A DNA stretch of 64,000 nucleotides, taken from an uncultured Chlorobiota bacterium (lineage in GTDB: Bacteria; Bacteroidota; Ignavibacteria; UBA10030; UBA6906). Shown piece after piece: positions 6,406-14,337 of the stretch (position 1 is its first letter; every line of letters begins with the position of its first letter). Below the pieces are notes generated by a model, which was given only the letters and a program-made list of their open reading frames with translations, did not search any database and was not told where the DNA came from. The stretch lies in the NCBI GenBank assembly GCA_900696645.1, contig CAADGV010000007.1, positions 124,001 through 188,000 of the forward strand, read 5' to 3'. Made by a program: the position numbers and the translations under genes.

Positions 6406-7413
6406 ATGTTCGGACAATTTGTAGTGCATGCCATGAGCATCATTTCGCTGCTTGCAGCGGTGATGGTGCTCTGGCATTTCAAAGCGATTCCCTTCGGGAT
6501 GAACATCCAGGGAGGCAGCCCGGCGGTGAACCCGATCCTCAGCAACATCGCCCTGCAGTATCGCAATACCAATTTCATTGCAGACCAGATTCTTCCGGTA
6601 CATTCCGTGGTGCAAAAAACCGGACGGTATCAGGTTTACGCCAAAGAGGACCGCTTCAACATCCATCCGACCAAGCTCGGACCGAAAGCCGAGGCGAGGG
6701 AGATTGAATGGAAGGTTGGAGAAGCCACATACACCTGTGAAGGAAACGCACTGAAAGACTTCGTCAGCGAGGAAGATGAAGCGAACGCTGCAAGTCCCAT
6801 TCAGCCGCAAGCCGACACCGTAGAGTTGTTGCAGGACTTGATGGAAGTTGCACGCGAGAAGCGTGTGAATGACCTGTTGGCTGCAAACGTGCCGGGTGCA
6901 AATGCTGGTGCGAAGTGGAACGTTGCCAACACCGATGTTATCGGTGACGTTCTCAATGCAGTGCAGCAGTGTTTTGCTCCGGCAAACACGGTGATCATGT
7001 CGAAGGATGTACTCTTCGCACTCGAGAAGAACACGGCCATCATGGAGCGCATCAAGTACAGCCAGCTCGGCGTGCTGACGACGGAACTGCTTGCGAAGTT
7101 CTTCAAAGTGGATCGTGTTCTGGTTGGCGACAGCAAGTACAACACGGCAAAGAAGGGACAAAATCCGACCTATGCCCAGATCTGGACAGACAACGTGTAC
7201 GTGTGCTACATCAACCCGCGGCCAACACCCAAGACGCTGACGCTTGGTCTGACGTTCGCTCAGCAAATCTTCAGCCAAGGTAAGTGGCGTGTACGTAGTT
7301 GGCGCGAAGAGAAGCGAGGCCTCGGCGGTGGCACGATGGTGCAGGTCGAGAATTGTATTGATGAACGATTGATGGCGACGGATGTTGCCTACGCCATCAA
7401 AGACGTTCTCTAA
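6406..7413 (+). CDS. Major capsid protein
   Basis: This 335-aa protein is the likely shell subunit: it follows protease/scaffold and decoration genes, and its core pattern NPILSNIALQYRN...FIADQI is typical of Mu/siphovirus-type major capsid proteins. AAAGGAG stands 5 nt before the ATG at 6406. The first 30 residues form a hydrophobic membrane-like segment that is odd for a shell protein. An in-frame ATG at 6499 (starting MNIQGGS) would remove it. The extension may be a targeting or cleaved delta-like piece, or 6499 may be the true start. Confidence 0.75.
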   Translation: MFGQFVVHAMSIISLLAAVMVLWHFKAIPFGMNIQGGSPAVNPILSNIALQYRNTNFIADQILPVHSVVQKTGRYQVYAKEDRFNIHPTKLGPKAEAREIEWKVGEATYTCEGNALKDFVSEEDEANAASPIQPQADTVELLQDLMEVAREKRVNDLLAANVPGANAGAKWNVANTDVIGDVLNAVQQCFAPANTVIMSKDVLFALEKNTAIMERIKYSQLGVLTTELLAKFFKVDRVLVGDSKYNTAKKGQNPTYAQIWTDNVYVCYINPRPTPKTLTLGLTFAQQIFSQGKWRVRSWREEKRGLGGGTMVQVENCIDERLMATDVAYAIKDVL

Positions 7414-7452
7414 GAATCGCGTGAAGGGGAGACGCGAATCATAGCGGCGGGG

Positions 7453-7512
7453 GCCCGGCAACGGGCTCTCGCTTGCGATAACAGAGGTCAGCCGTCCCGA
7501 CACATCGGGACG
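7453..7512 (+). other. Two hairpins between capsid and gp36-like genes
   Basis: The 128-nt gap holds gcccg-gcaa-cgggc (7453-7466) and an 8-bp perfect stem cgtcccga-caca-tcgggacg (7493-7512). Neither has a U tract, so they are more likely to be mRNA-processing or stability elements downstream of the highly expressed capsid gene than terminators. Confidence 0.4.
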
Positions 7513-7541
7513 AGCCTCGCCAAAGGCGGGAAGTCAGAAAG

Positions 7542-7979
7542 ATGGCATACTCAACACAGGCAGACATACTCGCAAGAATTTCTACGGAAGAGCTCTCACA
7601 GCTTACATCCGAAGCGGAGGGTGTCATCGACTCATCAATTGTTGATGAGATGATTGCAACTGCCGATGGTGAGATCGATGGCTATGTTGCCGTGCGTTAT
7701 TCCGTTCCTCTTGAAGATCCTCCGAAACTGATCAAGGTGTGCAGTATTTCAATTGCATTGTATCGTCTCTTTGAACGCCGTTCAAACCGGCTTGGCGGGA
7801 TAAACGATGCGATTAAGGATGGATATGAGAACGCCATTCACACGCTCAAAGCGATTGCGAGCGGCAAGCTCAGTCTCGGTGTTGACCCTCCGCCTCCTGC
7901 AAGTACGCAGGCAAGTGGTTCTCAGTTTATCAGCGGGGGAGACCGGGAATACACCAACGACACGCTGAAAGGTTTTTGA
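7542..7979 (+). CDS. Mu gp36-like protein (DUF1320)
   Basis: This 145-aa protein starts MAYSTQADILARIS and has an acidic helical N-terminus, then AYxxVRY-like and LYRLFERR stretches, as in the DUF1320/Mu gp36 family found just after the capsid gene. Members probably act at the head-tail connection. The C-terminal 35 residues are proline/serine/glycine-rich and probably disordered. The stop is 2 nt before the next start codon. Confidence 0.75.
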   Translation: MAYSTQADILARISTEELSQLTSEAEGVIDSSIVDEMIATADGEIDGYVAVRYSVPLEDPPKLIKVCSISIALYRLFERRSNRLGGINDAIKDGYENAIHTLKAIASGKLSLGVDPPPPASTQASGSQFISGGDREYTNDTLKGF

Positions 7980-7981
7980 GA

Positions 7982-8527
7982 ATGTCAGAAGTCCGGGGCA
8001 TTGACATAGTGAATGCGAAGATCGAGCGCATGCTTGCCGTTGGCGGATTGGATCGTGAGGCGTATTTAGAGCTTGCAAACATTTTGAAAAGCGAGATGCA
8101 GGAAAACTTCCGCGTTGGCGGCCGCCCTACGGCGTGGAAGCCGTCAGAGCGTGTGCGCCGCAAGGGCGGACAAACTCTGCGGCTTACAGGCCGCTTGATG
8201 AATTCACTCACTGCTTTTGCTGACGACACGGGGGGAGGCGTCGGCACGAATGTGAAGTACGCTGCCATTCATAATTTTGGTGGCGACATCGTTCGTCATG
8301 CTCACTCACGAATCGGGGTAGAATTCAGGAGGCCGAAGCGGGGAAAGTTTGCAGGGAAGCAGATTTTTGCCAAACGAGGAACCGGTTCAATCAAGAAGAA
8401 TATCTCGGTTGGGCAATATATCATCACAATTGATCCTCGCCCATTCGACTACATCTCCCCCCAAGGACGCAGTGATATTATCAAAGCAGCCGGCCGTCGT
8501 CTCATTGTCGGAGCGACAGATGGCTGA
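7982..8527 (+). CDS. Virion morphogenesis / tail completion protein (Mu gpG-like)
   Basis: This 181-aa protein has the family pattern of Mu gpG/phage tail-completion proteins: an N-terminal helix, then WKPSERVRRKGGQTLRLTG and the GTNVKYAAIHNFGG segment. This family helps join tail to head. I prefer the ATG at 7982 over an upstream TTG. Its end overlaps the next gene by 8 nt. Confidence 0.8.
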   Translation: MSEVRGIDIVNAKIERMLAVGGLDREAYLELANILKSEMQENFRVGGRPTAWKPSERVRRKGGQTLRLTGRLMNSLTAFADDTGGGVGTNVKYAAIHNFGGDIVRHAHSRIGVEFRRPKRGKFAGKQIFAKRGTGSIKKNISVGQYIITIDPRPFDYISPQGRSDIIKAAGRRLIVGATDG

Positions 8528-8966
8528 CCGGGTATCGGTTATCGAAGACATCCTGATCGAGCAAGTGAAGCTCGCTCTCGCTATTCAGAACGTGGGGACA
8601 CGAACCGTGTCTTTGACCGAACCGGAGCTCGATAAGATGATCGGCAAGGCCCCATTCTGCTACATCGAATACGTGCGCAGTGCACCGATGTCACAAGATG
8701 AAGGCGGTGCGTCGAATTTCAGGAAACTCTACTTCAACTTCTTCATTGCTTCAAAGAGCCTCCGTGACAAGAAAGAAGGCCAACGCGGAAGCTACGAGCT
8801 GTTGGAGAAAACAAGAAAGCATCTGAACGGTCAATCGTTCAAGGGAATTGCAGGTGACGCCTTCGCAGGCCCGTTTACGTGGGAAGGCGACGACGTCATG
8901 TACGATTCGCCGAACGGCGGCACCGTGTACATGCAAGTGTTCAGTACAATCGAAACAAACATCTAA
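8520..8966 (+). CDS. Mu gp37-like protein (DUF1834)
   Basis: This 148-aa product begins MADRVSVIEDILIEQVK and contains a CYIEYVRSAP stretch and the C-terminal pattern YMQVFSTIETNI, as in small minor tail/head-tail proteins located at this spot in Mu-like clusters (DUF1834/gp37). In sipho-type phages the same position is held by tail-terminator proteins. The ATG overlaps the end of the gpG-like gene, indicating coupling. Confidence 0.6.
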   Translation: MADRVSVIEDILIEQVKLALAIQNVGTRTVSLTEPELDKMIGKAPFCYIEYVRSAPMSQDEGGASNFRKLYFNFFIASKSLRDKKEGQRGSYELLEKTRKHLNGQSFKGIAGDAFAGPFTWEGDDVMYDSPNGGTVYMQVFSTIETNI

Positions 8967-8979
8967 AGGAGACACATCA

Positions 8980-9531
8980 ATGTCGCTAACAACAGCGTTC
9001 AATCCCGATGCTATGGGGGCCGGTGGCTCGAATATCGGTTATCTCCGTGAGGTCAAGAAAGATGGAACGGACCTCACGACACCCGATACCAACCATCGCA
9101 TTCCCATCATCAAAGAGAGTGAGCTCGGTGATGAAACGACGGTGATTAAACCCCGGTCGGAGGACGGCAAGCTCTACAATCAGCTCGAAGATCAACGTGA
9201 CGTTACGTTCAAGTTGGTGTTGCAGCAGTCCGACAAAGCAACGTACGACATGTTCAAGGAGATGCGCGGGAAGTACTACCGGCTCTATAAGCAGACCGGC
9301 AAGCGCAACGGCAAAACGCAGGAATGGCTGTATGGTATCTGCAAACTGACCCCGAAGCTGAATGCCAAGTGGGTGCCTGGTACGGTGACGGAAATTCCGT
9401 GCGAAGTGACGGTGCTGGCAAACGAGACGCAGATCAGCATTGCAAACTCGGCGTTGCCGACGGAGAAGGTGACCGCGACTGACCCGGTTCTGATTCCCGC
9501 CGGCGAGTATTACGTGTTGCTCGAAACATAG
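8980..9531 (+). CDS. Major tail tube protein
   Basis: This 183-aa protein starts MSLTTAFNPDAMG behind AAAGGAGA (9-nt spacing), the strongest SD nearby, as expected for an abundant structural protein. Position (after head-completion genes, before chaperone and tape measure) and the beta-rich composition with VTGIPCEVTVLA-like C-terminal strands fit a siphovirus tail tube subunit. No sheath gene lies beside it, so a contractile tail is unlikely. A 10-bp hairpin follows 30 nt after the stop. Confidence 0.65.
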   Translation: MSLTTAFNPDAMGAGGSNIGYLREVKKDGTDLTTPDTNHRIPIIKESELGDETTVIKPRSEDGKLYNQLEDQRDVTFKLVLQQSDKATYDMFKEMRGKYYRLYKQTGKRNGKTQEWLYGICKLTPKLNAKWVPGTVTEIPCEVTVLANETQISIANSALPTEKVTATDPVLIPAGEYYVLLET

Positions 9532-9561
9532 GTCCCGTGCGACCAGGCGGAGACGCAGCAA

Positions 9562-9587
9562 GGAGCGATGATAGCATTCATCGCTCC
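9562..9587 (+). other. Perfect 10-bp hairpin after the tail tube gene
   Basis: ggagcgatga (9562-9571) pairs perfectly with tcatcgctcc (9578-9587) around a 6-nt loop. No U tract follows, so it may act as a partial attenuator or as a 3' mRNA stabiliser that keeps tail tube message in excess over the chaperone. Confidence 0.5.
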
Positions 9588-9631
9588 GCATCTCTGGAAT
9601 ATTTTCAGAATAATTCTCAGGAGAAATTACG

Positions 9632-9907
9632 GTGAAGGAAAAGTTCGAACTGCTTCAGAAGGCGCTTCTGAAGACTGATGTCAAAGCCGGACTTCTGGCT
9701 GTGGCAAACAAGTATGCGCCAATCTACGAGGGGAAGAAGATCCTTGGCCACAACTTCATCGTCACCAAAGGTTCGCTTGTTGGCGCGGCCTTTGAATGCG
9801 GTGAGAGCGCTGTGCACAAGTTCTTTGACGGCGAGGGTACCATTGTGAACGGCAAGAAGGTGAGCGAGTGGATGGCTGCCTACGCACCGTTTGAGGTCAA
9901 GGAGTGA
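9632..9907 (+). CDS. Phage tail-region hypothetical protein
   Basis: This 91-aa protein starts with GTG behind CAGGAGAAA. It contains GKKILGHNFIVTKGSLVGAAF and ends YAPFEVKE. It lies between the tail tube and the frameshifted chaperone gene and overlaps the latter by 4 nt. I do not recognise the family; a tail-assembly role is inferred only from position. Confidence 0.6.
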   Translation: MKEKFELLQKALLKTDVKAGLLAVANKYAPIYEGKKILGHNFIVTKGSLVGAAFECGESAVHKFFDGEGTIVNGKKVSEWMAAYAPFEVKE

Positions 9908-10344
9908 GGCCGAAACAACCAATCATCGGGACGGAGAGAGAGCCAGCGAAGTTGTACAAGGCTGGCTCTTATGTTCTGCAACAGCGACCTGGGGGAGACC
10001 ATACTCTTGCGGAGCAAGATCACGTATTTGAAGTCTTGAAGCTGCTCGGTTTCACGAATTTGAAGGAACTTGGCGACCAAACCCTTGTGACGTATTTCAA
10101 TTCGCTTGACCAGGACGGACGAATCAAGGATGCATTGGAACTGCTGCTTGAGTTCAGAGATCGTACGCCGATTCATCGAATCATGCGCACGCAGTGGATG
10201 AAGGTTCGAGGCATCACGAAGCGCAACGTGATAGAGATGATGGGGAGAAAAACTGCGGCAAAGGTAATAGCAGATTTTTTTTCTTTGAACTTCAGCTCGA
10301 CACAGCGGTCCGTAGCTTCGCCGCTGAACACGGCATCGAGCTGA
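9904..10344 (+). CDS. Tail assembly chaperone, short (G-like) product
   Basis: This 146-aa GTG-start protein is produced when ribosomes do not shift frame. It lies between the tail tube and tape measure genes, where tailed phages make two chaperone forms, G and GT, by a programmed -1 shift. A slippery T-TTT-TTT heptamer and a stable stem follow codon 124. Past the slip the zero frame adds only about 20 low-information residues. Sequence identity to known G proteins cannot be judged by eye; the call rests on position and the frameshift signal. Confidence 0.6.
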   Translation: MRPKQPIIGTEREPAKLYKAGSYVLQQRPGGDHTLAEQDHVFEVLKLLGFTNLKELGDQTLVTYFNSLDQDGRIKDALELLLEFRDRTPIHRIMRTQWMKVRGITKRNVIEMMGRKTAAKVIADFFSLNFSSTQRSVASPLNTASS

Positions 10345-10499
10345 AGTCTGATGGAGGCCGGATAGGAACAGAGGACGTCGTGTTTCTGTTGTCCGGCGGT
10401 GACTTATCGAAGCACAAAGAAGTTGTGGAATATACCCGCGGCGAAGCGCTCCACTGGATGCTCTTGATGGCGAAAACAAACAAACGAAAGGAAAAGTGA
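9904..10499 (+). CDS. Tail assembly chaperone, -1 frameshifted (GT-like) product
   Basis: Zero-frame reading to codon TTT 10279-10281, then a -1 shift with re-reading of base 10281, gives a 198-aa protein. The added C-terminal part (about 72 residues) includes EDVVFLLSGG and EVVEYTRGEALHWMLLMAK and ends KRKEK; it looks like real coding sequence and has no start or SD of its own. It is open for about 90 nt before the slip site, as needed. GT forms recruit the tape measure during tail assembly. Confidence 0.65.
10275..10347 (+). promoter_or_regulatory. Programmed -1 ribosomal frameshift signal
   Basis: The slippery heptamer T-TTT-TTT (10275-10281, within a run of eight T) is in the correct phase. 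A 7-nt spacer precedes a perfect 12-bp stem: acttcagctcga (10289-10300) with tcgagctgaagt (10336-10347). Nested inside is a second 6-bp stem, cagcgg (10303-10308) with ccgctg (10321-10326). Heptamer, spacer and stem match the canonical bacterial -1 frameshift layout. The T run could also allow transcriptional slippage. Confidence 0.85.
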
Positions 10500-10500
10500 C

Positions 10501-10917
10501 GTGGCAACATTCAACAAGTTCAACTCGTTCGTCGAGGCTCTGGCCGAAAAGGTGCATAATCTCGGCAGCGACCAACTGAAGGTAGCACTCTGCGCGGCCG
10601 CAAATGCACCCGTGGCCGGAAACTCTCAACTCTCCCATCTGACAGAAATCAGCTACACGAATTGCTCGAGCAGGGACGTCACCACGGCGAGCTCGGCACA
10701 GACGTCGGGAACGTACAAACTCACGTGCAACGATCTCGTGTTGACTGCATCAGGCGGAACTGTAGGCCCGTTCCGCTACGTGGTGTTGTACAACGACACG
10801 GCCGGCAACAAGGAACTGATCGGATGGTATGATTACGGTCAGGAGATCACGCTCCAGAACGGTGAAACGTTCACGATTGATTTCGACGGCACGAACGGCG
10901 TGTTGACGCTCGTGTAA
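10501..10917 (+). CDS. Phage structural hypothetical protein
   Basis: This 138-aa GTG-start protein begins MATFNKFNSFVEALAEKVHNLGSD, a pattern I associate with a widespread small virion protein of siphoviruses (often annotated only as structural). The rest is beta-rich, with GPFRYVVLYND and NGETFTIDFDGTNGVLTLV, suggesting a surface-exposed beta-sandwich. It follows the chaperone frame by 1 nt. Confidence 0.6.
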   Translation: MATFNKFNSFVEALAEKVHNLGSDQLKVALCAAANAPVAGNSQLSHLTEISYTNCSSRDVTTASSAQTSGTYKLTCNDLVLTASGGTVGPFRYVVLYNDTAGNKELIGWYDYGQEITLQNGETFTIDFDGTNGVLTLV

Positions 10918-10929
10918 CCAAAGGGGGCG

Positions 10930-11649
10930 GTGATGATAGATGTAGCTCTCGTCACAAGTGACGGTGTCGATGCCTCGCAGTCGAGCTACTCGGTTGCGTC
11001 GCAAACGCTCACGGCTGGACGGTTGTACCTGCTGTCAGTACATACGCGTGGCGGGATTCCCTCGTCAGTGGAGTTGAGCGGCGTGACGTTCACGTTGATT
11101 GACTCAGGGGAGCAGGCAAACGACACAACAGCATTGTATCGCTGCGTACCCGCATCCAACACTACCGGAGTAATTGCCATCAACTTCGGATCGAATCCAT
11201 CCAGGTGCAGTTGGAACCTTGTTGAAGTGGACGGCACAACAGCTGTTTCTGGTGACAACGGTTCGGCGGCAATCCTACAATCGGCAGACAATTATTCGGA
11301 CGGCACGACGAATTTCACCGTGACGCTTCCGGGGGCGTTGAGTAGCACGGGGAACCTTGTAGTTGCAGCGTGCACGCATGGGAATAATGATGAGTCGAGC
11401 CCGGAAAGTGGTTGGACGCAATTGAGCCATCGCATGACCGGCTCAGTTGACGGTTGGGACAGGATCAATGCAACGTTCAACTACAAGGCAGATTCGTCTG
11501 ACAACTCGTACACCGAGAATTGGGGGTTCAATTCTGGAAGTGGAGTAATTGCGGAGATTGAAGAAGGCGAAGCCGGACCACCCCCGCCCTTTGGCGTCAC
11601 ATCATTATTTGCAAGGTTTCCAGTTCACAAACTCAGGAGCCCACGGTGA
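10930..11649 (+). CDS. Beta-rich phage hypothetical protein
   Basis: This 239-aa protein is rich in S, T, G, N and V with strand-turn periodicity and few charges, typical of virion surface or adhesion proteins. The last 30 residues contain a proline run (GPPPPF) like a linker. It follows an AAAGGGGG SD. It overlaps the next gene by 4 nt. No named family is recognised. Confidence 0.55.
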   Translation: MMIDVALVTSDGVDASQSSYSVASQTLTAGRLYLLSVHTRGGIPSSVELSGVTFTLIDSGEQANDTTALYRCVPASNTTGVIAINFGSNPSRCSWNLVEVDGTTAVSGDNGSAAILQSADNYSDGTTNFTVTLPGALSSTGNLVVAACTHGNNDESSPESGWTQLSHRMTGSVDGWDRINATFNYKADSSDNSYTENWGFNSGSGVIAEIEEGEAGPPPPFGVTSLFARFPVHKLRSPR

Positions 11650-12533
11650 TTTTACTCGTTACCACAAGCGACAAGATTCAGCTTGTCACGTCGGCGGCAG
11701 TCGCGGTTCACGCGCATGCTTCGTTCATGGATGGAGCTTTGAGTGGTGGTGTTCTGCAAAACGACATGACACCCGGAAGAAAGAACACGCTGATCAGCAC
11801 GGCGACGACGACAGATATTGTTACGTCGCCCGGTTCAAACGTGTGTCGCAACGTGAAAACGTTGCACATACGGAATACGCACGCCACAAGTCAGGTGACT
11901 GTGACGGTCATTCACACGGATGGGACGAATGCGGTCGAATTGCATTCCGAAGTGTTGTCTGCTGGAGAAAGCCTTGAGTACATCGAAGGAATCGGCTTTT
12001 TCAAGATTGAAGCCAAACAGACCGGAACGTTTCTCAATGCGTCAACCAGCGACCAGTCGATTGGGGCAAGCACAACGGCATATCTTGTCGGGTCAGCGTT
12101 AGTGCTGCCTACCGATCTCAAAGTCGGAACGGTGTTGCGCTGGACAATTCAACTCGGGAAGAGTGCCGCCGCGACAGCTACAGAAACGATTGCCTTGCGT
12201 TTCGGTACAGCAGGAACTACGGCGGATACCGCCCGCAATACATTCACAGGCGACACAGAGACGGCCGCCGCCGATGAAGCCGTGGACTACATTCAGGCAA
12301 TTATTCGCGGGCCACTGAGCTCGTCGTGCATTGTCGAATCTGTGTGGATGAGAGACAGCAATCTTTCCACAACCGGATTCTCCAATACAGCACGGAAGGC
12401 GTTGATTCGGCAATCGACATCAGCTGCATTTGACATCACGACAGCAGGGCTTATCGTTGGCGTTTCGATTCAGACTGGCTCATCACACAGTCTTACAGTT
12501 CGTCAAGTCGTTTCGGAGATGCTACGCCCATGA
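11646..12533 (+). CDS. Beta-rich phage hypothetical protein
   Basis: This 295-aa GTG-start protein includes the segment VTVIHTDGTNAVELHSEVLSA, followed by GESLEYIEGIGFF. That pattern occurs in many phage structural proteins of unknown function. The second half is T/A-rich with probable beta-strands. Coupled by 4-nt overlaps to both neighbours, it belongs to the block of probable tail-surface genes before the tape measure. Function unknown. Confidence 0.55.
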   Translation: MILLVTTSDKIQLVTSAAVAVHAHASFMDGALSGGVLQNDMTPGRKNTLISTATTTDIVTSPGSNVCRNVKTLHIRNTHATSQVTVTVIHTDGTNAVELHSEVLSAGESLEYIEGIGFFKIEAKQTGTFLNASTSDQSIGASTTAYLVGSALVLPTDLKVGTVLRWTIQLGKSAAATATETIALRFGTAGTTADTARNTFTGDTETAAADEAVDYIQAIIRGPLSSSCIVESVWMRDSNLSTTGFSNTARKALIRQSTSAAFDITTAGLIVGVSIQTGSSHSLTVRQVVSEMLRP

Positions 12534-13957
12534 CGTGGTTCGACACATACATCAAGCGACCCTTTGACGAGACGCAGGACGCTCACGGGTGGTTTGACAA
12601 TGAACTTCGACAACCTTTCGCCGCCGGCTACAAGCTGACGGCTCAAGAAGGGGCATTTATAGTGTCGGGGGTGGCAGCAACGCTGAAGGCAGATCGGCGG
12701 ATCTCGTGTGCTGCCTCGTCGTACACGTTATCCGGAATCCCGCTTGGCCTTCTGAGGGGATGTCGAGTGATAGCTGGCGTGGGATCATATTCGCTTGCGG
12801 GCTTCGATGTCACATTCAACCGGTCCTATCGATCGGAGTGTTCGCCCGGCTCGTTCACGCTGGGAGGAATCTCCGTAGGCCTCGTGGTCGGCAGAAGTAT
12901 CCAGGCAGCCCAAGGAAGCCTTGTCGTTACGGGCATCGACGCGAATCTTCGGAAGGGGTATCGATTCAGCGCGGACGAGGGTATGTTCACGCTAACCGGC
13001 ATTGATACGGGCTTCGCTCGGGCATATCGTCTTAGTTCCGATGCCGCAGGTTACATCTTGACCGGATTCAATTCAGGACTCCGGGCAGGTCGGCAGATAG
13101 CGGCCGAGAGTTCATCCATCACCCTTACCGGAAATAACGTTGCCTTCATGCGTGGATTCGGTCTTGTTGCTGAGCTGGGTCCATTCTCACTGGCCGGTAA
13201 CAACATCGGACTTGTCCGATCGCTTCGCTTGGCGTGCACGCATGGCGCGTACACTCTTTCGGGCAACAGTTCAGCGTTAACAGTTGAGCGCAATCTTCTC
13301 GCCGCAAAGGGAGAGTTCGTTCTCGCGGGCAACGCTGTGTCATTCCTATATGAGCAGCCCGGTTCCTACACACTCCTCGTTGATGCAGGAATCTTCAGCG
13401 TGAGCGGTAGTCTCACGCATCTGTTGACCGGTCGTGTGCTTGCCACATCAGAAGGCCTGTATGCACTGGGCGGCATAGATGTTGCATTTCATAAAGGCTA
13501 TGGCTTCAGCACTGGTGTTGGTTCGTTCACGCTCGCGGGTGTCTCGGCCGGGTTGCTCGCCGGGCGGAAGATCACTCTCCAAGTTGGTCAGCTTTCCTTG
13601 ACAGGAGAAGAAGTGACCCTGTTCTATGGACGAGTATTGGCAGGACAATCCGGCGTGTTCGCTCTTACAGGAATTGATGCCCAACTCATAGCGGCCAGAT
13701 TACTCGGACTCGACCCGGGGTCTTTCATGCTTGCCGGTGTGGGGGTTGCGCTCGTACATGGAAACGGATTTCTGGGAACGATCTACCTGCGGACAAAGGA
13801 TTTCAGTGCATCAGAGCTTCGAGGGAATCTCAGAACGGCGAATCTCAGTCTCGTTATGTCGGCTTCAGAGCTATCGGAGGGGAACCTGGCTGCGTCCAAG
13901 CTTCAATCCAGCAGTCTACGTTCGTCTACCATTACCACGAAGGAATTCAGAACCTAA
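12530..13957 (+). CDS. Tandem-repeat phage protein (17 copies of a 22-residue unit)
   Basis: This 475-aa protein is almost entirely a tandem array. From about residue 40 to 410 a unit of about 22 residues recurs 17 times with the core G-x-(F/Y)-x-(L/V)-(T/S/A)-G, then a short variable turn and a hydrophobic strand ending in (L/F). One interval is about 26 residues. The strict spacing suggests a repetitive beta structure such as a solenoid or fibre. The last 50 residues switch to pentapeptide-like spacing (leucines 5 apart in SEL/GNL/SKL/SSL steps). A tail-surface or host-binding fibre role is inferred from shape and position. Confidence 0.65.
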   Translation: MTWFDTYIKRPFDETQDAHGWFDNELRQPFAAGYKLTAQEGAFIVSGVAATLKADRRISCAASSYTLSGIPLGLLRGCRVIAGVGSYSLAGFDVTFNRSYRSECSPGSFTLGGISVGLVVGRSIQAAQGSLVVTGIDANLRKGYRFSADEGMFTLTGIDTGFARAYRLSSDAAGYILTGFNSGLRAGRQIAAESSSITLTGNNVAFMRGFGLVAELGPFSLAGNNIGLVRSLRLACTHGAYTLSGNSSALTVERNLLAAKGEFVLAGNAVSFLYEQPGSYTLLVDAGIFSVSGSLTHLLTGRVLATSEGLYALGGIDVAFHKGYGFSTGVGSFTLAGVSAGLLAGRKITLQVGQLSLTGEEVTLFYGRVLAGQSGVFALTGIDAQLIAARLLGLDPGSFMLAGVGVALVHGNGFLGTIYLRTKDFSASELRGNLRTANLSLVMSASELSEGNLAASKLQSSSLRSSTITTKEFRT

Positions 13958-13968
13958 GAGTACGAACA

Positions 13969-14337
13969 ATGAGTGAAGACACATTTCACGTCGACGAGAA
14001 CTGTTCGGCTGTATATCGCGGCCTTCTTACGGATGAATACAAACTGCCGCTATCCTCATCACTTCTGCTCACGTTGACCGCAACACTGTACGACAGCGCT
14101 TCAGGCTCGATTATCAACGGATGGAATAAGAAGAACGTGTTGAACACCAACGGGGGTACGCTTGACGAGAACGGGAACTTCGAACTGCTGTTGACTGCCA
14201 CTGAGAATGTGGTTGTCAATCAGAGCATTGTCGGAGGCGAGAAGCATGTGTTACTGCTGGAATGGACGTGGGGCGTAAATAGGTCTGGGAAGAAACGAGT
14301 CATCATCGTTGTCAATAATTTGGCCAAGGTGCCATAG
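13969..14337 (+). CDS. Small phage structural hypothetical protein
   Basis: This 122-aa protein is beta-rich and resembles small tail or baseplate accessory proteins by the pattern YRGLLTDEYKLPLSSSLLLTLTATLYD (a substitution often seen in phage fibre-associated domains). Its TAG stop shares one base with the GTG start of the tape measure gene, showing coupling. No firm family. Confidence 0.5.
   Translation: MSEDTFHVDENCSAVYRGLLTDEYKLPLSSSLLLTLTATLYDSASGSIINGWNKKNVLNTNGGTLDENGNFELLLTATENVVVNQSIVGGEKHVLLLEWTWGVNRSGKKRVIIVVNNLAKVP

Noticed and set aside
6370-7503. Open frame of 377 codons on the - strand over the capsid gene
   Set aside because: It lies opposite a clear capsid gene in a uniform + strand phage operon, with no SD and no recognisable pattern.
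9880-10638. Open frame of 252 codons on the - strand across the tail chaperone
   Set aside because: It overlaps the frameshift region in a + strand operon and has low-complexity composition typical of antisense of helix-rich genes.
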